From Vagococcus luciliae (lineage in GTDB: Bacteria > Bacillota > Bacilli > Lactobacillales > Vagococcaceae), in NCBI RefSeq assembly GCF_024637875.1, contig NZ_CP102451.1, positions 499,001 through 563,000 of the forward strand: a stretch of DNA of 64,000 nucleotides, in the 5' to 3' direction. The notes under the pieces were generated by a model, which did no database searches, had not been told where the DNA came from, and saw only the letters and a list, made by a program, of their open reading frames with translations. Shown in pieces: positions 42,007 to 54,250 of the stretch (position 1 is the first letter of the stretch; each line of letters starts with the position of its first letter). The position numbers were made by a program, and so were the translations under genes.

Positions 42007-44094
42007 ATGGCAAGAGAGTTTTCATTAGAAAAAACTCGTAATATCGGAATTATGGCCCATGTTGATGCTGGTAAAACAACAACAACAGAGCGTATCCTTT
42101 ATTATACTGGTAAAATCCATAAATTAGGTGAAACCCATGAGGGAGCTTCACAAATGGACTGGATGGAACAAGAGCAAGAACGTGGTATTACGATTACATC
42201 TGCGGCAACGACTGCACAATGGAAAGGTTACCGTGTAAACATCATTGACACTCCTGGACACGTGGACTTCACAATTGAAGTTCAACGTTCACTACGTGTA
42301 TTAGATGGTGCTGTTACCGTACTTGACTCACAATCAGGTGTTGAGCCTCAAACAGAAACTGTTTGGAGACAAGCAACTGAATATAAAGTACCTCGTATTG
42401 TATTTTGTAATAAAATGGATAAAACTGGTGCAGATTTCTTGTACTCAGTTAAAACTATCCATGATCGCTTACAAGCAAATGCTCACCCAATTCAATTACC
42501 AATTGGTTCAGAAGATAACTTCACTGGAATTATCGACTTAATCAAAATGAAAGCTGAAATCTATACAAATGACTTAGGAACAGATATTCAAGAATCAGAT
42601 ATTCCTGAAGAATATGTAGATATGGCTAATGAATGGCGTGAAAAATTAGTTGAAGCTGTTGCTGAAACTGATGAAGAATTAATGATGAAATATTTAGAAG
42701 GTGAAGAAATCACTGAAGAAGAATTAAAACAAGGGATTCGTCGTGCGACAATCAATGTTGAGTTCTTCCCTGTATTAGCTGGTTCTGCCTTTAAAAATAA
42801 AGGTGTCCAATTAATGTTAGATGCTGTTTTAGATTATTTACCTGCTCCAACTGATGTTGAAGCAATTAAAGGTATTGATACTAAAACTGATGAAGAAACT
42901 GTACGTCCATCTACTGATGACGCACCATTTGCTTCATTGGCATTTAAAGTTATGACCGACCCATTCGTTGGTCGTCTAACATTCTTCCGTGTATATTCAG
43001 GTACATTGGATAGTGGATCATACGTTTTAAATGCGTCTAAAGACAAAAAAGAACGTATTGGTCGTATTCTACAAATGCATGCCAATTCACGTCAAGAAAT
43101 CAGTACAGTTTACGCAGGAGATATCGCAGCAGCTGTTGGGTTGAAAGACACAACAACTGGAGATACATTATGTGCATTAGATGCACCTGTTGTTCTTGAA
43201 TCAATTGAGTTCCCAGAACCAGTTATCCAAGTAGCGGTAGAACCTAAATCTAAAGCCGACCAAGATAAAATGGGTATTGCTTTACAAAAACTTGCTGAAG
43301 AAGATCCGTCATTCCGTGTTGAAACAAACGTTGAAACGGGTGAAACTGTTATCTCAGGTATGGGTGAGTTACACTTAGACGTTTTAGTAGACCGTATGAG
43401 ACGTGAATTCAAAGTAGATGCGAACGTAGGAGCTCCTCAAGTTTCTTATCGTGAAACATTTAGAGCACCTATGACTCAAGCGGAAGGTAAATTTGTTCGT
43501 CAGTCTGGTGGTAAAGGTCAATACGGTCACGTATGGATTGAATTCACACCAAACGAAGAAGGAAAAGGTTTCGAGTTTGAAAATGCTATCGTTGGTGGTG
43601 TAGTTCCTCGTGAATACATCCCAGCTGTTGAAAAAGGATTGGCAGATTCTATGGCTAATGGTGTTCTTGCTGGATATCCATTAGTGGACATTAAAGCTAA
43701 ATTATATGATGGTTCTTACCATGATGTTGACTCAAATGAGACAGCATTCCGTGTTGCGGCATCTATGGCTTTACGTGCAGCGGCTAAGAAAGCACAACCA
43801 GCAATTCTTGAACCAATGATGAAAGTAACGATTACTGTTCCAGAAGATAACTTAGGTGATATCATGGGACACGTTACAAGTCGTCGTGGACGCGTTGAAG
43901 GTATGGAAGCACATGGTAATTCACAAATTGTTAACGCAATGATTCCACTTGCTGAAATGTTTGGATACGCAACAACATTACGTTCTTCAACTCAAGGACG
44001 TGGTACATTCATGATGGTATTTGACCACTATGAAGATGTACCTAAATCAATTCAAGAAGAAATTATTAAGAAAAATGGTGGATCTCAAGATTAG
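42007..44094 (+). CDS. fusA: Translation elongation factor G
   Basis: EF-G is the translocation GTPase. The 695-residue protein has [15 protein letters not shown] (P loop, about 17-31), [17 protein letters not shown], then domains II to V ending [24 protein letters not shown] precedes the ATG, 71 bases after rpsG. Standard length. Confidence 0.98.
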   Translation: MAREFSLEKTRNIGIMAHVDAGKTTTTERILYYTGKIHKLGETHEGASQMDWMEQEQERGITITSAATTAQWKGYRVNIIDTPGHVDFTIEVQRSLRVLDGAVTVLDSQSGVEPQTETVWRQATEYKVPRIVFCNKMDKTGADFLYSVKTIHDRLQANAHPIQLPIGSEDNFTGIIDLIKMKAEIYTNDLGTDIQESDIPEEYVDMANEWREKLVEAVAETDEELMMKYLEGEEITEEELKQGIRRATINVEFFPVLAGSAFKNKGVQLMLDAVLDYLPAPTDVEAIKGIDTKTDEETVRPSTDDAPFASLAFKVMTDPFVGRLTFFRVYSGTLDSGSYVLNASKDKKERIGRILQMHANSRQEISTVYAGDIAAAVGLKDTTTGDTLCALDAPVVLESIEFPEPVIQVAVEPKSKADQDKMGIALQKLAEEDPSFRVETNVETGETVISGMGELHLDVLVDRMRREFKVDANVGAPQVSYRETFRAPMTQAEGKFVRQSGGKGQYGHVWIEFTPNEEGKGFEFENAIVGGVVPREYIPAVEKGLADSMANGVLAGYPLVDIKAKLYDGSYHDVDSNETAFRVAASMALRAAAKKAQPAILEPMMKVTITVPEDNLGDIMGHVTSRRGRVEGMEAHGNSQIVNAMIPLAEMFGYATTLRSSTQGRGTFMMVFDHYEDVPKSIQEEIIKKNGGSQD

Positions 44095-44163
44095 TTATTT
44101 TGACTAGGATTTTTTCTGAATTTCATGTAGAATGATGATGAATGAGGGCAAGAATCTCATTAA

Positions 44164-44192
44164 TTGATTTTCTTCCTTCATCATTATAATAT
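44164..44192 (+). promoter_or_regulatory. tuf: Candidate tuf promoter in the fusA-tuf gap
   Basis: TTGATT (44164-44169) with TATAAT at 44185-44190 (15 bases) or TAATAT at 44187-44192 (17 bases). It partly overlaps a hairpin formed by ATGATGAA (44135-44142) and TTCATCAT (44177-44184), so it may be shut or exposed by upstream transcription. Confidence 0.45.
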
Positions 44193-44231
44193 AAATAAAT
44201 AACTTTTAAATTTTAGGAGGATATATACAAA

Positions 44232-45419
44232 ATGGCAAAAGAAAAATTTGACCGTTCGAAAGCCCATGTAAACATTGGTACAATCGGACACGTTGACCAC
44301 GGTAAAACAACTTTATCTGCAGCAATCGCAACAGTTTTAGCTAAACACAATGGTGGAGAAGCTTATGACTATGCTGCAATTGATAACGCTCCAGAAGAAA
44401 AAGAACGTGGAATTACAATTTCTACTTCTCATATTGAATATGAAACTGATACTCGTCACTACGCACACGTTGACTGCCCAGGACATGCTGACTACGTTAA
44501 AAACATGATTACTGGTGCTGCTCAAATGGACGGTGCGATCTTAGTAGTATCTGCTGCTGATGGTCCAATGCCTCAAACTCGTGAGCACATTCTTTTATCT
44601 CGTAACGTTGGTGTTCCATACATCGTTGTTTTCTTAAACAAAATGGATATGGTTGATGACGAAGAATTATTAGAATTAGTAGAAATGGAAGTTCGTGACT
44701 TATTAACTGAATATGACTTCCCAGGAGATGATACTCCAATCGTTGCTGGTTCAGCATTAAAAGCTTTAGAAGGCGACCCTGCTTATGAAGAAAAAATCTT
44801 AGAATTAATGGCTGCTGTTGATGAATATATTCCAACACCAGAACGTGATACTGACAAACCATTCATGATGCCAGTTGAGGACGTATTCTCAATTACTGGT
44901 CGTGGTACTGTTGCTACTGGTCGTGTTGAACGTGGACAAGTTCGCGTTGGTGACGAAGTAGAATTAGTAGGTATCGCTGAAGAAACTGCTAAAACAACTG
45001 TAACAGGTGTTGAAATGTTCCGTAAATTATTAGATTACGCTGAAGCTGGAGATAACATTGGTGCTTTATTACGTGGGGTAGCTCGTGAAGATATCCAACG
45101 TGGACAAGTATTAGCAGCTCCAGGAACAATCACTCCACATACTAAATTTAAAGCTGAAGTTTACGTTTTATCTAAAGAAGAAGGTGGACGTCATACTCCA
45201 TTCTTTACAAACTACCGTCCTCAGTTCTACTTCCGTACAACTGACGTAACTGGTGTATGTAACTTACCAGAAGGTACTGAAATGGTAATGCCTGGTGATA
45301 ACGTAGCTATGGACGTTGAATTAATTCACCCAATCGCAATTGAAGACGGAACTCGTTTCTCAATTCGTGAAGGTGGACGTACTGTTGGTTCAGGCGTTGT
45401 AACTGAAATCGTAGGTTAA
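44232..45419 (+). CDS. tuf: Translation elongation factor Tu
   Basis: EF-Tu delivers aminoacyl-tRNA to the A site. The 395-residue protein has [10 protein letters not shown] (about 19-28), [18 protein letters not shown], and domains II and III ending [19 protein letters not shown] precedes the ATG. Codon use is strongly biased, as expected for the most abundant protein. A strong terminator separates it from the S10 operon. Confidence 0.99.
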   Translation: MAKEKFDRSKAHVNIGTIGHVDHGKTTLSAAIATVLAKHNGGEAYDYAAIDNAPEEKERGITISTSHIEYETDTRHYAHVDCPGHADYVKNMITGAAQMDGAILVVSAADGPMPQTREHILLSRNVGVPYIVVFLNKMDMVDDEELLELVEMEVRDLLTEYDFPGDDTPIVAGSALKALEGDPAYEEKILELMAAVDEYIPTPERDTDKPFMMPVEDVFSITGRGTVATGRVERGQVRVGDEVELVGIAEETAKTTVTGVEMFRKLLDYAEAGDNIGALLRGVAREDIQRGQVLAAPGTITPHTKFKAEVYVLSKEEGGRHTPFFTNYRPQFYFRTTDVTGVCNLPEGTEMVMPGDNVAMDVELIHPIAIEDGTRFSIREGGRTVGSGVVTEIVG

Positions 45420-45461
45420 TTTTTTAATCTATTCAAATAAAGCATTGTTGTGTAAGGACGT

Positions 45462-45494
45462 AAGGTTGAAAACATTTGTTTTCAACCTTTTTTT
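45462..45494 (+). terminator. tuf: tuf terminator
   Basis: AAGGTTGAAAAC (45462-45473) pairs with GTTTTCAACCTT (45478-45489) around a four-base loop, followed by a T run. Confidence 0.92.
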
Positions 45495-45576
45495 ATGTAA
45501 TAAAATAGAATTTAAAGCATAAAATAAAAAAATATCTAATAAGATGAAAATAAAAATAATTAAATGTAAAAAAGGG

Positions 45577-45605
45577 TTGCTAATAACATTCTTTTTTAGT
45601 ATAAT
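45577..45605 (+). promoter_or_regulatory. S10 operon promoter
   Basis: TTGCTA (45577-45582), 17-base spacer, TATAAT (45600-45605), in the 346-base gap between tuf and rpsJ. Confidence 0.75.
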
Positions 45606-45611
45606 TCTAGA

Positions 45612-45755
45612 GGTGCTGATAAAAAAGTGTATTAGTACCTCGTATGAAAATACGGAGGCGTTGAATCGAGAGGTTGCGACACGCCAGGAAGCATTGCCAT
45701 GGTGGCGTGTTGGATATTTTCGAGGAGCTATGTCTACTTTTAAAATAGGCGAAGG
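45612..45755 (+). promoter_or_regulatory. S10 operon leader with structured RNA
   Basis: The leader between the promoter and rpsJ holds ACACGCCA..TGGTGGCGTGT, a stable hairpin around 45680-45712, and smaller stems (CTCGTATGAAAATACGGAG). Bacillales and Lactobacillales have an S10 leader here used for autogenous control by a ribosomal protein. The reading frame of rpsJ is open through it but has no ribosome site. Confidence 0.55.
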
Positions 45756-45765
45756 AGGGAACAAA

Positions 45766-46074
45766 ATGGCAAAACAAAAAATTCGTATCCGTTTAAAAGC
45801 GTATGAACATCGTGTATTAGATCAGTCTGCAGAAAAAATTGTAGAAACAGCAAAAAGAACAGGTGCTGAGGTTTCTGGACCAATTCCATTACCAACTGAC
45901 CGTTCAGTTTATACAGTAATTCGTGCGACACATAAATACAAAGATTCACGTGAACAATTCGAAATGCGTACTCACAAACGTTTAATTGATATTGTGAGCC
46001 CAACACCAAAAACAGTTGACGCTTTAATGAAGCTAGACTTGCCAAGTGGTGTAAATATTGAAATTAAATTATAA
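45766..46074 (+). CDS. rpsJ: 30S ribosomal protein S10
   Basis: S10 (NusE) is a ribosomal protein and also part of the antitermination complex with NusB. The 102-residue protein begins [20 protein letters not shown] and ends VNIEIKL, the normal length. ATG 45766 follows GAAGGAGGG. It opens the S10 operon: rpsJ-rplC-rplD-rplW-rplB-rpsS-rplV-rpsC-rplP-rpmC-rpsQ. Confidence 0.98.
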   Translation: MAKQKIRIRLKAYEHRVLDQSAEKIVETAKRTGAEVSGPIPLPTDRSVYTVIRATHKYKDSREQFEMRTHKRLIDIVSPTPKTVDALMKLDLPSGVNIEIKL

Positions 46075-46098
46075 TAACAAAAAGATGGAGGTGTACTC

Positions 46099-46734
46099 AT
46101 GACCAAAGGAATCTTAGGTAAAAAAGTAGGTATGACACAAATATTTACAGAAAACGGCGAATTAATTCCCGTAACAGTAATCGAAGCAACTCCAAACGTT
46201 GTTTTACAAGTTAAAACTGTTGAAACTGATGGATACGAAGCTATCCAAGTTGGTTTCCAAGATAAACGTGATATTTTGTCAAACAAACCTGCTAAGGGTC
46301 ATGTTGCAAAAGCAAATACGACTCCTAAGCGCTTCATTAGAGAATTCAATGATGTTGAGCTGGGAGAATATGAAGTAGGTAAAGAAATCACTGTTGATGT
46401 TTTCCAAGTAGGAGACATTGTTGATGTCACAGGTACAACTAAAGGACACGGCTTCCAAGGTGCTATTAAGCGTCATGGACAATCTCGTGGACCAATGGCA
46501 CATGGTTCTAGATATCATCGTCGTCCTGGTTCAATGGGTGGAGCGTCTGATCCATCACGTGTATTTAAAGGCAAAAAACTTGCTGGACGTATGGGTGGAG
46601 ATCGTGTTACAGTTCAAAACCTTGAAATCGTAAGAGTAGATGCAGATAAAAATGTTATTTTAGTAAAAGGTAATGTACCTGGTGCTAAAAAATCATTAAT
46701 TGAAATAAAAACAGCTGTTAAGGCTGCTAAATAA
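46099..46734 (+). CDS. rplC: 50S ribosomal protein L3
   Basis: L3 starts 23S folding and reaches the peptidyl-transferase centre. The 211-residue protein begins [16 protein letters not shown] and has the central loop [29 protein letters not shown] precedes it. Confidence 0.98.
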   Translation: MTKGILGKKVGMTQIFTENGELIPVTVIEATPNVVLQVKTVETDGYEAIQVGFQDKRDILSNKPAKGHVAKANTTPKRFIREFNDVELGEYEVGKEITVDVFQVGDIVDVTGTTKGHGFQGAIKRHGQSRGPMAHGSRYHRRPGSMGGASDPSRVFKGKKLAGRMGGDRVTVQNLEIVRVDADKNVILVKGNVPGAKKSLIEIKTAVKAAK

Positions 46735-46757
46735 TTGTGGGAGAGGAGGAACTAAGA

Positions 46758-47381
46758 ATGACATCTGTAGCATTATTTAAACAAGATGGAACTCAAAATG
46801 GCGAAATTGAATTAAATGAAGCTATTTTTGGTATCGAGCCAAACGAAAGTGTTGTCTACGATGCAATTATCATGCAACGTGCTTCTTTAAGACAAGGAAC
46901 TCACGCTGTTAAAAACCGTAGCGCTGTACGCGGTGGTGGTCGTAAACCATGGCGTCAAAAAGGAACAGGTCGTGCGCGTCAAGGATCTATCCGCTCACCA
47001 CAATGGCGTGGAGGTGGAGTTGTCTTTGGACCAACACCACGTTCTTACAGCTACAAATTACCTAAAAAAGTTCGTCGTTTAGCAATTAAATCTGTTTTAT
47101 CAGAAAAAGTTGCTGAAAACAAACTAGTTGTTGTTGAAGGATTGGCTTTCGACGCACCAAAAACAAAAGAATTTAAACAAGTTTTAGCAAACTTAAGTGT
47201 TGACACTAAAGTTTTAGTAGTACTAGAAGGTGGCAATGATTTTGCTGCTTTATCAGGACGTAACTTACCAAACGTTTCTATTGTAGAATCAAATAACGTA
47301 AGCGTACTTGACGTAGTTGCTGCTGACAAACTATTAGTAACTAAAACTGCTCTAACTCAAATAGAGGAGGTGCTTGCATAA
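46758..47381 (+). CDS. rplD: 50S ribosomal protein L4
   Basis: L4 lines the exit tunnel; in E. coli it also represses the S10 operon. The 207-residue protein has the extended loop [23 protein letters not shown] 46758 follows GAGAGGAGG. The stop codon overlaps the rplW start (TAATG). Confidence 0.98.
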   Translation: MTSVALFKQDGTQNGEIELNEAIFGIEPNESVVYDAIIMQRASLRQGTHAVKNRSAVRGGGRKPWRQKGTGRARQGSIRSPQWRGGGVVFGPTPRSYSYKLPKKVRRLAIKSVLSEKVAENKLVVVEGLAFDAPKTKEFKQVLANLSVDTKVLVVLEGGNDFAALSGRNLPNVSIVESNNVSVLDVVAADKLLVTKTALTQIEEVLA

Positions 47382-47668
47382 TGGAATTAATCGACGTAAT
47401 TAAACGTCCAGTTATTACAGAAATGTCTGTAGCAGCTATGGACGAAAAAAAATACACGTTTGAAGTTGACGTAAGAGCCAACAAAACATTAGTTAAGCAA
47501 GCTGTAGAATCAGTTTTCGACGTTAAAGTTAAAAAAGTTAACATCATGAACGTAAAACCTAAACTTAAAAGAATGGGTAAACATGCTGGTTATACTAAAA
47601 AACGCCGTAAAGCAATTGTACAACTAACAGAAGATTCAAAAGAAATTCAAATTTTTGATGCTGAATAA
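47381..47668 (+). CDS. rplW: 50S ribosomal protein L23
   Basis: L23 sits at the tunnel exit and docks trigger factor and SRP. 95 residues; [20 protein letters not shown] and [16 protein letters not shown] are typical. Translationally coupled to rplD. Confidence 0.98.
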   Translation: MELIDVIKRPVITEMSVAAMDEKKYTFEVDVRANKTLVKQAVESVFDVKVKKVNIMNVKPKLKRMGKHAGYTKKRRKAIVQLTEDSKEIQIFDAE

Positions 47669-47701
47669 TTACAGCATCAACTAAAGTAGGAGGGAAATCA
47701 C

Positions 47702-48535
47702 GTGGCGATTAAAAAGTATAAACCTACCACAAATGGTCGTCGTAACATGACTGGTTCTGATTTTGCTGAAATCACAACATCTAAACCAGAAAAAACGTTA
47801 TTACAACCATTAAGTAAAAACGCTGGACGTAACAACCAAGGTAAAATTACTGTACGTCATCAAGCTGGTGGACACAAACGCCAATATCGTTTAATTGACT
47901 TTAAACGTAATAAAGATAATGTGGTTGGTACTGTAAAAACAGTTGAGTATGATCCAAACAGATCTGCTAACATTGCATTAATCCATTACACTGATGGTGT
48001 GAAGGCATATATCTTAGCACCAAAAGGCATCCAAGTAGGTGCACAAATTTCTTCAGGTCCAGATGCGGATATCAAAGTAGGAAATGCTCTACCATTGAAT
48101 AATATCCCAGTTGGTACTGTTATCCATAACATTGAGTTAAAACCTGGTAAAGGTGGACAATTAATTCGTTCAGCTGGTACTAGCGCTCAAGTTTTAGGTA
48201 AAGAAGGTAAATATGTATTAGTTCGTTTGAATTCAGGAGAAGTTCGTATGATTTTAGGAACTTGTCGTGCAACAATCGGTACTGTAGGTAACGAACAACA
48301 CGAATTAATTAACATCGGTAAAGCTGGTCGTAATCGCTGGTTAGGTAAACGTCCTACTGTACGTGGTAGCGTAATGAACCCTAATGATCACCCACACGGT
48401 GGTGGTGAAGGTAAAGCACCTATCGGACGTCCATCTCCAATGAGTCCATGGGGCAAACCAACACTTGGATACAAAACACGTAGCAAAAAAGCTAAATCAG
48501 ATAAACTTATTGTACGTCGTCGTAAAACTAAATAA
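47702..48535 (+). CDS. rplB: 50S ribosomal protein L2
   Basis: L2 binds helix 66 and helps form the peptidyl-transferase region. 277 residues; the conserved [18 protein letters not shown] loop near the C-terminus carries the functional His. Starts at GTG behind AGGAGGG. Confidence 0.98.
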   Translation: MAIKKYKPTTNGRRNMTGSDFAEITTSKPEKTLLQPLSKNAGRNNQGKITVRHQAGGHKRQYRLIDFKRNKDNVVGTVKTVEYDPNRSANIALIHYTDGVKAYILAPKGIQVGAQISSGPDADIKVGNALPLNNIPVGTVIHNIELKPGKGGQLIRSAGTSAQVLGKEGKYVLVRLNSGEVRMILGTCRATIGTVGNEQHELINIGKAGRNRWLGKRPTVRGSVMNPNDHPHGGGEGKAPIGRPSPMSPWGKPTLGYKTRSKKAKSDKLIVRRRKTK

Positions 48536-48574
48536 TTTGATAGCTAATATGAAATATGTGAGAGGAGGTTCACC

Positions 48575-48853
48575 ATGGGTCGTAGCTTAAAAAAAGGACC
48601 TTTTGTCGATGAACACTTAATGAAAAAAGTGGAAGCACAAAAAGATCAACCGAAAAAGAAAGTAATTAAAACTTGGTCACGTCGTTCTACAATTTTTCCA
48701 AACTTTATAGGATATACTATCGCAGTATATGATGGAAGAAAACATGTCCCTGTTTACATTCAAGAAGACATGGTAGGCCATAAACTAGGTGAATTCGCAC
48801 CAACAAGAACTTATCGCGGACACGCTGCTGACGATAAAAAAACAAATCGCTAA
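48575..48853 (+). CDS. rpsS: 30S ribosomal protein S19
   Basis: 92 residues; [19 protein letters not shown] at the start and [15 protein letters not shown] near the end. Head protein of the small subunit, contacts S13. AGAGGAGG precedes the ATG. Confidence 0.98.
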   Translation: MGRSLKKGPFVDEHLMKKVEAQKDQPKKKVIKTWSRRSTIFPNFIGYTIAVYDGRKHVPVYIQEDMVGHKLGEFAPTRTYRGHAADDKKTNR

Positions 48854-48872
48854 TTGAGGGGAGGACACGAAT

Positions 48873-49223
48873 ATGTCAGAAGAAAGAATTACTTCAGCTA
48901 AAGCAACTGCTAAAACAATTCGCACTTCACCTCGTAAGACAAGACTTGTTGTTGACCTAATCAGAGGAAAACAAGTAGGGGAAGCAATTTCAATCTTGAA
49001 ATTCTCACCTAACAAAGCAGCAGGTATTGTTGAAAAAGTGCTTATGTCAGCTATTGCTAACGCAGAAAACAACTTTGATTTAGATGTTGAAGATTTAGTA
49101 GTATCAGAAGTATTTGTAAATGAAGGACCAACAATGAAACGCTTCCGTCCTCGTGCAAAAGGATCTGCTTCACCTATCAACAAAAGAACAAGTCATATTA
49201 CAGTAGTAGTATCAGAAAAATAA
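48873..49223 (+). CDS. rplV: 50S ribosomal protein L22
   Basis: 116 residues; the tunnel-lining hairpin lies around [17 protein letters not shown], where macrolide-resistance changes occur; it reads as wild type. GAGGGGAGG precedes the ATG. Confidence 0.98.
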   Translation: MSEERITSAKATAKTIRTSPRKTRLVVDLIRGKQVGEAISILKFSPNKAAGIVEKVLMSAIANAENNFDLDVEDLVVSEVFVNEGPTMKRFRPRAKGSASPINKRTSHITVVVSEK

Positions 49224-49236
49224 GGAGGGACAACCA

Positions 49237-49893
49237 GTGGGTCAAAAAATTAATCCAATTGGAATGCGTGTCGGCGTCATTCGTGACTGGGATGCGAAAT
49301 GGTATGCAGAAAAAGAATACGCTGAATACCTACATGAAGATTTGAAGATTCGTAAATTCATTTCGACTAGATTGGCTGATGCTTCTGTTTCAACCGTTGA
49401 AATCGAACGTGCTGCAAATCGCGTGAACGTTTCAATTCATACTGCTAAACCTGGTATGGTTATTGGTAAAGGTGGATCTGAAGTTGAAGCTTTACGTAAA
49501 GAATTAAATAAATTAACTGGTAAACGAGTTCACATTAACATCGTTGAAATCAAAAAACCAGATTTAGATGCTAAATTAGTAGCAGAAGGAATTGCACGTC
49601 AATTAGAAAATCGTGTAGCATTCCGTCGTGCTCAAAAACAAGCTATCCAACGTACAATGAGATCAGGTGCTCAAGGTATCAAAACTCTTGTATCTGGACG
49701 TTTAAATGGTGCTGACATGGCACGTTCTGAAGGTTATTCTGAAGGAACTGTTCCATTGCACACATTAAGAGCAGATATTGATTATGCTTGGGAAGAAGCA
49801 GATACAACATACGGAAAACTAGGAGTTAAAGTGTGGATTTATCGTGGAGAAATTCTTCCTGAAAAGAAAAACACTGAGAAAGGAGGGAAATAA
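49237..49893 (+). CDS. rpsC: 30S ribosomal protein S3
   Basis: 218 residues; N-terminal [20 protein letters not shown] domain with [12 protein letters not shown], and a C-terminal domain lining the mRNA entry. Starts at GTG behind AAGGAGG, 13 bases after rplV. Confidence 0.98.
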   Translation: MGQKINPIGMRVGVIRDWDAKWYAEKEYAEYLHEDLKIRKFISTRLADASVSTVEIERAANRVNVSIHTAKPGMVIGKGGSEVEALRKELNKLTGKRVHINIVEIKKPDLDAKLVAEGIARQLENRVAFRRAQKQAIQRTMRSGAQGIKTLVSGRLNGADMARSEGYSEGTVPLHTLRADIDYAWEEADTTYGKLGVKVWIYRGEILPEKKNTEKGGK

Positions 49894-49895
49894 TC

Positions 49896-50330
49896 ATGTT
49901 AGTACCTAAACGTGTAAAACACCGTCGTGAATTTAGAGGTAAAATGCGTGGTGAAGCTAAAGGTGGAAAAGAAATCGCATTTGGTGAATATGGCTTACAA
50001 GCTATAGATTCTCATTGGATTACTAACCGTCAAATTGAAGCTGCCCGTATCGCAATGACTCGTCACATGAAACGTGGTGGGAAAGTATGGATTAAAATTT
50101 TCCCTCACAAGTCATATACATCAAAAGCAATTGGTGTTCGTATGGGTTCTGGTAAAGGGGCTCCTGAAGGCTGGGTTTCACCAGTAAAACGTGGAAAAAT
50201 CTTGTTTGAAGTTGCTGGCGTTCCAGAAGATGTAGCTCGTGAAGCATTAAGACTTGCTTCTAACAAGTTACCTATTAAAACAAAAATTGTAAAACGTGAA
50301 GAAATGGGTGGTGAATCGAATGAAGGTTAA
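49896..50330 (+). CDS. rplP: 50S ribosomal protein L16
   Basis: 144 residues; [19 protein letters not shown], with R and W positions near the A-site tRNA elbow. Only two bases separate it from rpsC, and it overlaps rpmC by 11 bases. Confidence 0.98.
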   Translation: MLVPKRVKHRREFRGKMRGEAKGGKEIAFGEYGLQAIDSHWITNRQIEAARIAMTRHMKRGGKVWIKIFPHKSYTSKAIGVRMGSGKGAPEGWVSPVKRGKILFEVAGVPEDVAREALRLASNKLPIKTKIVKREEMGGESNEG

Positions 50331-50511
50331 AGATATCAGAGAGTTAACCACTACCGAAATGATCGCTAAAGAGAAAGAGTATAAAGAAGAACTTTTCAAC
50401 TTACGTTTCCAATTAGCAACAGGTCAATTAGAAAACACAGCGCGAATTTCAGAAGTTCGTAAATCGATTGCACGCATCAAAACAGTTTTGCGTGAAGAAG
50501 CTGCTAAGTAA
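50320..50511 (+). CDS. rpmC: 50S ribosomal protein L29
   Basis: 63 residues; [20 protein letters not shown], helical hairpin at the tunnel exit. ATG 50320 lies inside the end of rplP and gives the family length; the frame is open further upstream without a ribosome site. Confidence 0.97.
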   Translation: MKVKDIRELTTTEMIAKEKEYKEELFNLRFQLATGQLENTARISEVRKSIARIKTVLREEAAK

Positions 50512-50534
50512 TAGTGGAAGGAGGCCATTGATAG

Positions 50535-50801
50535 ATGACTCAAGAAAGAAATGAACGTAAAGTCTACACTGGACGCGTAGTTTCCGATAAAATGGATAAA
50601 ACTATCGTTGTTGTAGTAGAAACAAAGAAAACTCATAAGATTTATGGTAAGAGAGTTAAATACTCTAAAAAATATAAAGCTCATGATGAAAACAATGTAG
50701 CAAAAACGGGAGACATCGTTAAAATTATGGAAACTCGTCCATTATCTGCGACAAAACGCTTCCGTTTAGTAGAAGTTGTAGAAGAAGCAGTAATTATTTA
50801 A
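50535..50801 (+). CDS. rpsQ: 30S ribosomal protein S17
   Basis: 88 residues; [19 protein letters not shown] and [25 protein letters not shown] precedes the ATG. Last gene of the S10 part; rplN opens the spc part 50 bases later. Confidence 0.98.
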   Translation: MTQERNERKVYTGRVVSDKMDKTIVVVVETKKTHKIYGKRVKYSKKYKAHDENNVAKTGDIVKIMETRPLSATKRFRLVEVVEEAVII

Positions 50802-50836
50802 TTCGAATTTTCCTATAGAGAAACCTGAAAGTTTGA

Positions 50837-51220
<384 letters not shown>

Positions 51221-51254
51221 TACATACTCATGTTTAAAGGAGGTGCGAAACAAG

Positions 51255-51566
51255 ATGTTCGTTAAAAAAGGCGATAAAGTAAAAGTTATCTCAGGTAAAG
51301 ATAAGAATAAAGAGGGAATCGTACTCCAAGCATTTCCGAAGAAAGATCGCGTCATCGTAGAAGGTGTTAACGTTATGAAAAAACACCAAAAACCTAGCGC
51401 GACAGCTCCACAAGGTGGAATTATCGAAATGGAGGCATCTATTCACGTTTCTAATGTAATGGTGGTTGATCCATCTAATGGTGAACCAACACGCGTAGGA
51501 TACAAAGAAGTAGATGGTAAAAAAGTACGCGTTTCTAAGAAAACTGGAGAAGTTTTAGATAAATAA
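51255..51566 (+). CDS. rplX: 50S ribosomal protein L24
   Basis: 103 residues; KOW domain ([21 protein letters not shown] is its start; key residues KKGD..V.SGKDK..EG). ATG 51255 follows AAAGGAGGTG at good spacing; the upstream GTG is part of that site. Confidence 0.97.
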   Translation: MFVKKGDKVKVISGKDKNKEGIVLQAFPKKDRVIVEGVNVMKKHQKPSATAPQGGIIEMEASIHVSNVMVVDPSNGEPTRVGYKEVDGKKVRVSKKTGEVLDK

Positions 51567-51592
51567 GAATATCAGGAAGGAGGCAATGTTGA

Positions 51593-52132
51593 ATGAACCG
51601 CCTAAAAGAAAAGTATCTTAATGAAGTAACACCATCATTGGTGGAAAAATTTAATTACTCTTCTGTTATGCAAACACCTAAAGTTGATAAAATCGTTATT
51701 AACATGGGTGTTGGTGATGCAGTATCAAATAGTAAAAACTTAGATAAAGCTGTTGAAGAACTTGCTTTAATCTCTGGACAAAAACCAATTATTACAAAAG
51801 CTAAAAAATCTATCGCTGGTTTCCGTTTACGTGAAGGAATGCCAATCGGATGTAAAGTAACTTTACGTGGAGAAAGAATGTACGAATTTTTAGATAAATT
51901 AGTATCTGTCTCTTTACCTCGTGTACGTGACTTCCACGGTATCAGCAAAAAATCATTTGACGGACGTGGAAATTACACTTTAGGTGTAAAAGAACAATTA
52001 ATTTTCCCTGAAGTTGATTATGATTTAGTAGATAAAGTTCGAGGAATGGACATTGTTATTGTTACAACAGCTAATACTGATGAGGAAGCTCGTGAGTTAT
52101 TAGGTCAACTTGGAATGCCATTCCAAAAATAA
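51593..52132 (+). CDS. rplE: 50S ribosomal protein L5
   Basis: 179 residues; [20 protein letters not shown], then [18 protein letters not shown]. Binds 5S rRNA in the central protuberance. AAGGAGG precedes the ATG. Confidence 0.98.
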   Translation: MNRLKEKYLNEVTPSLVEKFNYSSVMQTPKVDKIVINMGVGDAVSNSKNLDKAVEELALISGQKPIITKAKKSIAGFRLREGMPIGCKVTLRGERMYEFLDKLVSVSLPRVRDFHGISKKSFDGRGNYTLGVKEQLIFPEVDYDLVDKVRGMDIVIVTTANTDEEARELLGQLGMPFQK

Positions 52133-52150
52133 TTTAAGGAGGCGAACTAC

Positions 52151-52336
52151 GTGGCTAAAAAATCAATGATTGCTAAAAATAAACGCCCAGCAAAATTCTC
52201 AACTCAAGAATATACTCGTTGTGAACGTTGTGGACGTCCACATTCAGTTTATCGCAAATTCAAACTTTGCCGTATTTGCTTCCGTGAACTTGCCTATAAA
52301 GGACAAATTCCCGGCGTGAAGAAAGCAAGCTGGTAA
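52151..52336 (+). CDS. rpsN: 30S ribosomal protein S14, zinc-binding type
   Basis: 61 residues with two CxxC pairs (CERCGRPH and CRICFRE), so it is the short zinc-containing form (type Z) rather than the 89-residue zinc-free paralogue that some Firmicutes use in zinc shortage. GTG start behind AAGGAGG. Confidence 0.97.
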   Translation: MAKKSMIAKNKRPAKFSTQEYTRCERCGRPHSVYRKFKLCRICFRELAYKGQIPGVKKASW

Positions 52337-52370
52337 AAAAAGTAAACCGCAAAAGGAGGTAAAGGACTCA

Positions 52371-52769
52371 ATGGTGATGACAGATCCAATTGCAGACTTC
52401 TTAACTCGTATTCGTAATGCGAATATCGTAAAACACGAATCATTAGAAGTGCCTGCATCAACAATCAAACTTGAAATCGCAAAAATCTTACAACGTGAAG
52501 GTTTTGTGCGTGAAGTAGAATTCATCGAAGATGACAAACAAGGAATCATCCGTGTTTTCTTAAAATATGGTAAAAACGACGAACGCGTTATTACTAACTT
52601 AAAACGTATCTCAAAACCAGGTTTACGTGTTTATGTAAAAGCTGATGAAGTGCCTAAAGTATTAAATGGTTTAGGTATAGCTATTATCTCAACTTCAGAA
52701 GGAATCTTAACTGATAAAGAAGCAAGAGAGCGTAACACTGGTGGAGAAGTATTAGCATACGTTTGGTAA
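52371..52769 (+). CDS. rpsH: 30S ribosomal protein S8
   Basis: 132 residues; [18 protein letters not shown] and the C-terminal [20 protein letters not shown]. Central-domain 16S binder and, in E. coli, the spc repressor. AAAGGAGG precedes the ATG. Confidence 0.98.
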   Translation: MVMTDPIADFLTRIRNANIVKHESLEVPASTIKLEIAKILQREGFVREVEFIEDDKQGIIRVFLKYGKNDERVITNLKRISKPGLRVYVKADEVPKVLNGLGIAIISTSEGILTDKEARERNTGGEVLAYVW

Positions 52770-52798
52770 AAAATTATTAATCAAGGAGGTGGCCTAGA

Positions 52799-53335
52799 GT
52801 GAGTCGTATCGGAAATAAACCAGTCGTAGTTCCTGCAGGTGTTACAGTAACACAATCAGGAAACACTGTTACGGTTAAAGGTCCAAAAGGTGAATTAACT
52901 CGTGAGTTTTCACCAAATATTACGTTAAACATTTCAGAAGGTGAAGTTGTCTTAACTCGTCCTGATGATACTAAAGAAAACAAAACCTTACATGGTACAA
53001 TGCGTGCTAACTTAAACAACATGGTTGTTGGTGTTAGTGAAGGGTTTGAAAAAGCTCTTGAACTAATCGGGGTTGGTTACCGTGCTCAATTACAAGGTAA
53101 AAAACTTGTTTTAAACGTTGGATATTCACATCCAGTTGAGTTTGAAACACCAGAAGGCATCACAATTGAAGTTCCTTCAAATACACAAGTTGTTGTTAAA
53201 GGGTCTAACAAAGAAGTTGTTGGTGAACTTTCAGCAAACATTCGTGGAGTACGTCCTCCTGAACCTTACAAAGGTAAAGGTATTCGCTATGTTGGCGAAC
53301 ACGTAAGACGTAAAGAAGGTAAAACTGGTAAATAA
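52799..53335 (+). CDS. rplF: 50S ribosomal protein L6
   Basis: 178 residues; [15 protein letters not shown] from a GTG start, and the C-terminal [20 protein letters not shown] loop. Lies near the factor-binding site. Confidence 0.98.
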   Translation: MSRIGNKPVVVPAGVTVTQSGNTVTVKGPKGELTREFSPNITLNISEGEVVLTRPDDTKENKTLHGTMRANLNNMVVGVSEGFEKALELIGVGYRAQLQGKKLVLNVGYSHPVEFETPEGITIEVPSNTQVVVKGSNKEVVGELSANIRGVRPPEPYKGKGIRYVGEHVRRKEGKTGK

Positions 53336-53360
53336 CAAATAAATTAATGAGGTGACAAGT

Positions 53361-53717
53361 GTGATTTCAAAACCAGATAAAAATAAAGTGCGCCAAAAAA
53401 GACATCGTCGCGTACGTAGTAAAATCTCTGGTACTGCCGAGTGCCCACGCTTGAACGTATTCCGTTCTAACAAAAACATCTACGCTCAATTAATTGATGA
53501 CGTAGCGGGTGTGACACTTGCAAGTGCCTCTACTGTTGATAAAGATATCGCAGGAGAAAACAAAACTGAAGCAGCTACAGCTGTAGGAGCTTCAATCGCT
53601 AAAAAAGCAACAGAAAAAGGTATTAAAGAAGTAGTCTTTGACCGTGGTGGATACCTTTACCATGGACGTGTAGCTGCATTAGCTGAAGCAGCACGTGAAA
53701 ATGGACTAGAATTTTAG
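53361..53717 (+). CDS. rplR: 50S ribosomal protein L18
   Basis: 118 residues from GTG 53361 ([19 protein letters not shown]), the family length; GAGGTG at 53349-53354 is its ribosome site, and the GTG within it at 53352 is not used. Binds 5S rRNA with L5. Confidence 0.95.
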   Translation: MISKPDKNKVRQKRHRRVRSKISGTAECPRLNVFRSNKNIYAQLIDDVAGVTLASASTVDKDIAGENKTEAATAVGASIAKKATEKGIKEVVFDRGGYLYHGRVAALAEAARENGLEF

Positions 53718-53737
53718 GAAAAGGAGGAACACCATTC

Positions 53738-54238
53738 ATGGCTAATTTAGATGCTAGACAATTCGACTTAGAAGACCGCGTAGTAGCTATTAACCGCGTA
53801 TCTAAAGTTGTTAAAGGTGGACGTCGTCTACGCTTTGCTGCTTTAGTAGTAGTTGGAGATAGAAATGGTCACGTTGGATTTGGTACTGGTAAAGCTCAAG
53901 AAGTACCTGAAGCAATTCGTAAAGCAGTAGAAGATGCTAAGAAAAACTTAATCGAAGTACCAATGGTAGGCTCAACAATTCCTCACGAAGTGATCGGATC
54001 ATTCTGTGGTGGACGTATCCTTATGAAACCTGCTGTAGCCGGTTCTGGGGTTGCTGCTGGTGGACCAGTACGTGCCGTCCTTGAGTTAGCGGGTATTTCT
54101 GATATTACAAGTAAATCTTTAGGATCAAACACACCTGTCAACGTTGTTCGTGCAACTGTTGAAGGATTAAGTAGACTAAAACGTGCAGAAGAAGTGGCTG
54201 AACTTAGAGGCATTTCTGTTGACGAACTAATCGGATAA
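53738..54238 (+). CDS. rpsE: 30S ribosomal protein S5
   Basis: 166 residues; [18 protein letters not shown] (spectinomycin-related loop, wild type) and [27 protein letters not shown] precedes the ATG. Confidence 0.98.
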   Translation: MANLDARQFDLEDRVVAINRVSKVVKGGRRLRFAALVVVGDRNGHVGFGTGKAQEVPEAIRKAVEDAKKNLIEVPMVGSTIPHEVIGSFCGGRILMKPAVAGSGVAAGGPVRAVLELAGISDITSKSLGSNTPVNVVRATVEGLSRLKRAEEVAELRGISVDELIG

Positions 54239-54250
54239 GGGGGACCAAAA

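Noticed and set aside
45544-45765. N-terminal extension of S10 by 74 codons
   Set aside because: The upstream frame runs through the promoter and structured leader; the AAGGAGGG-ATG at 45766 gives the exact family length.
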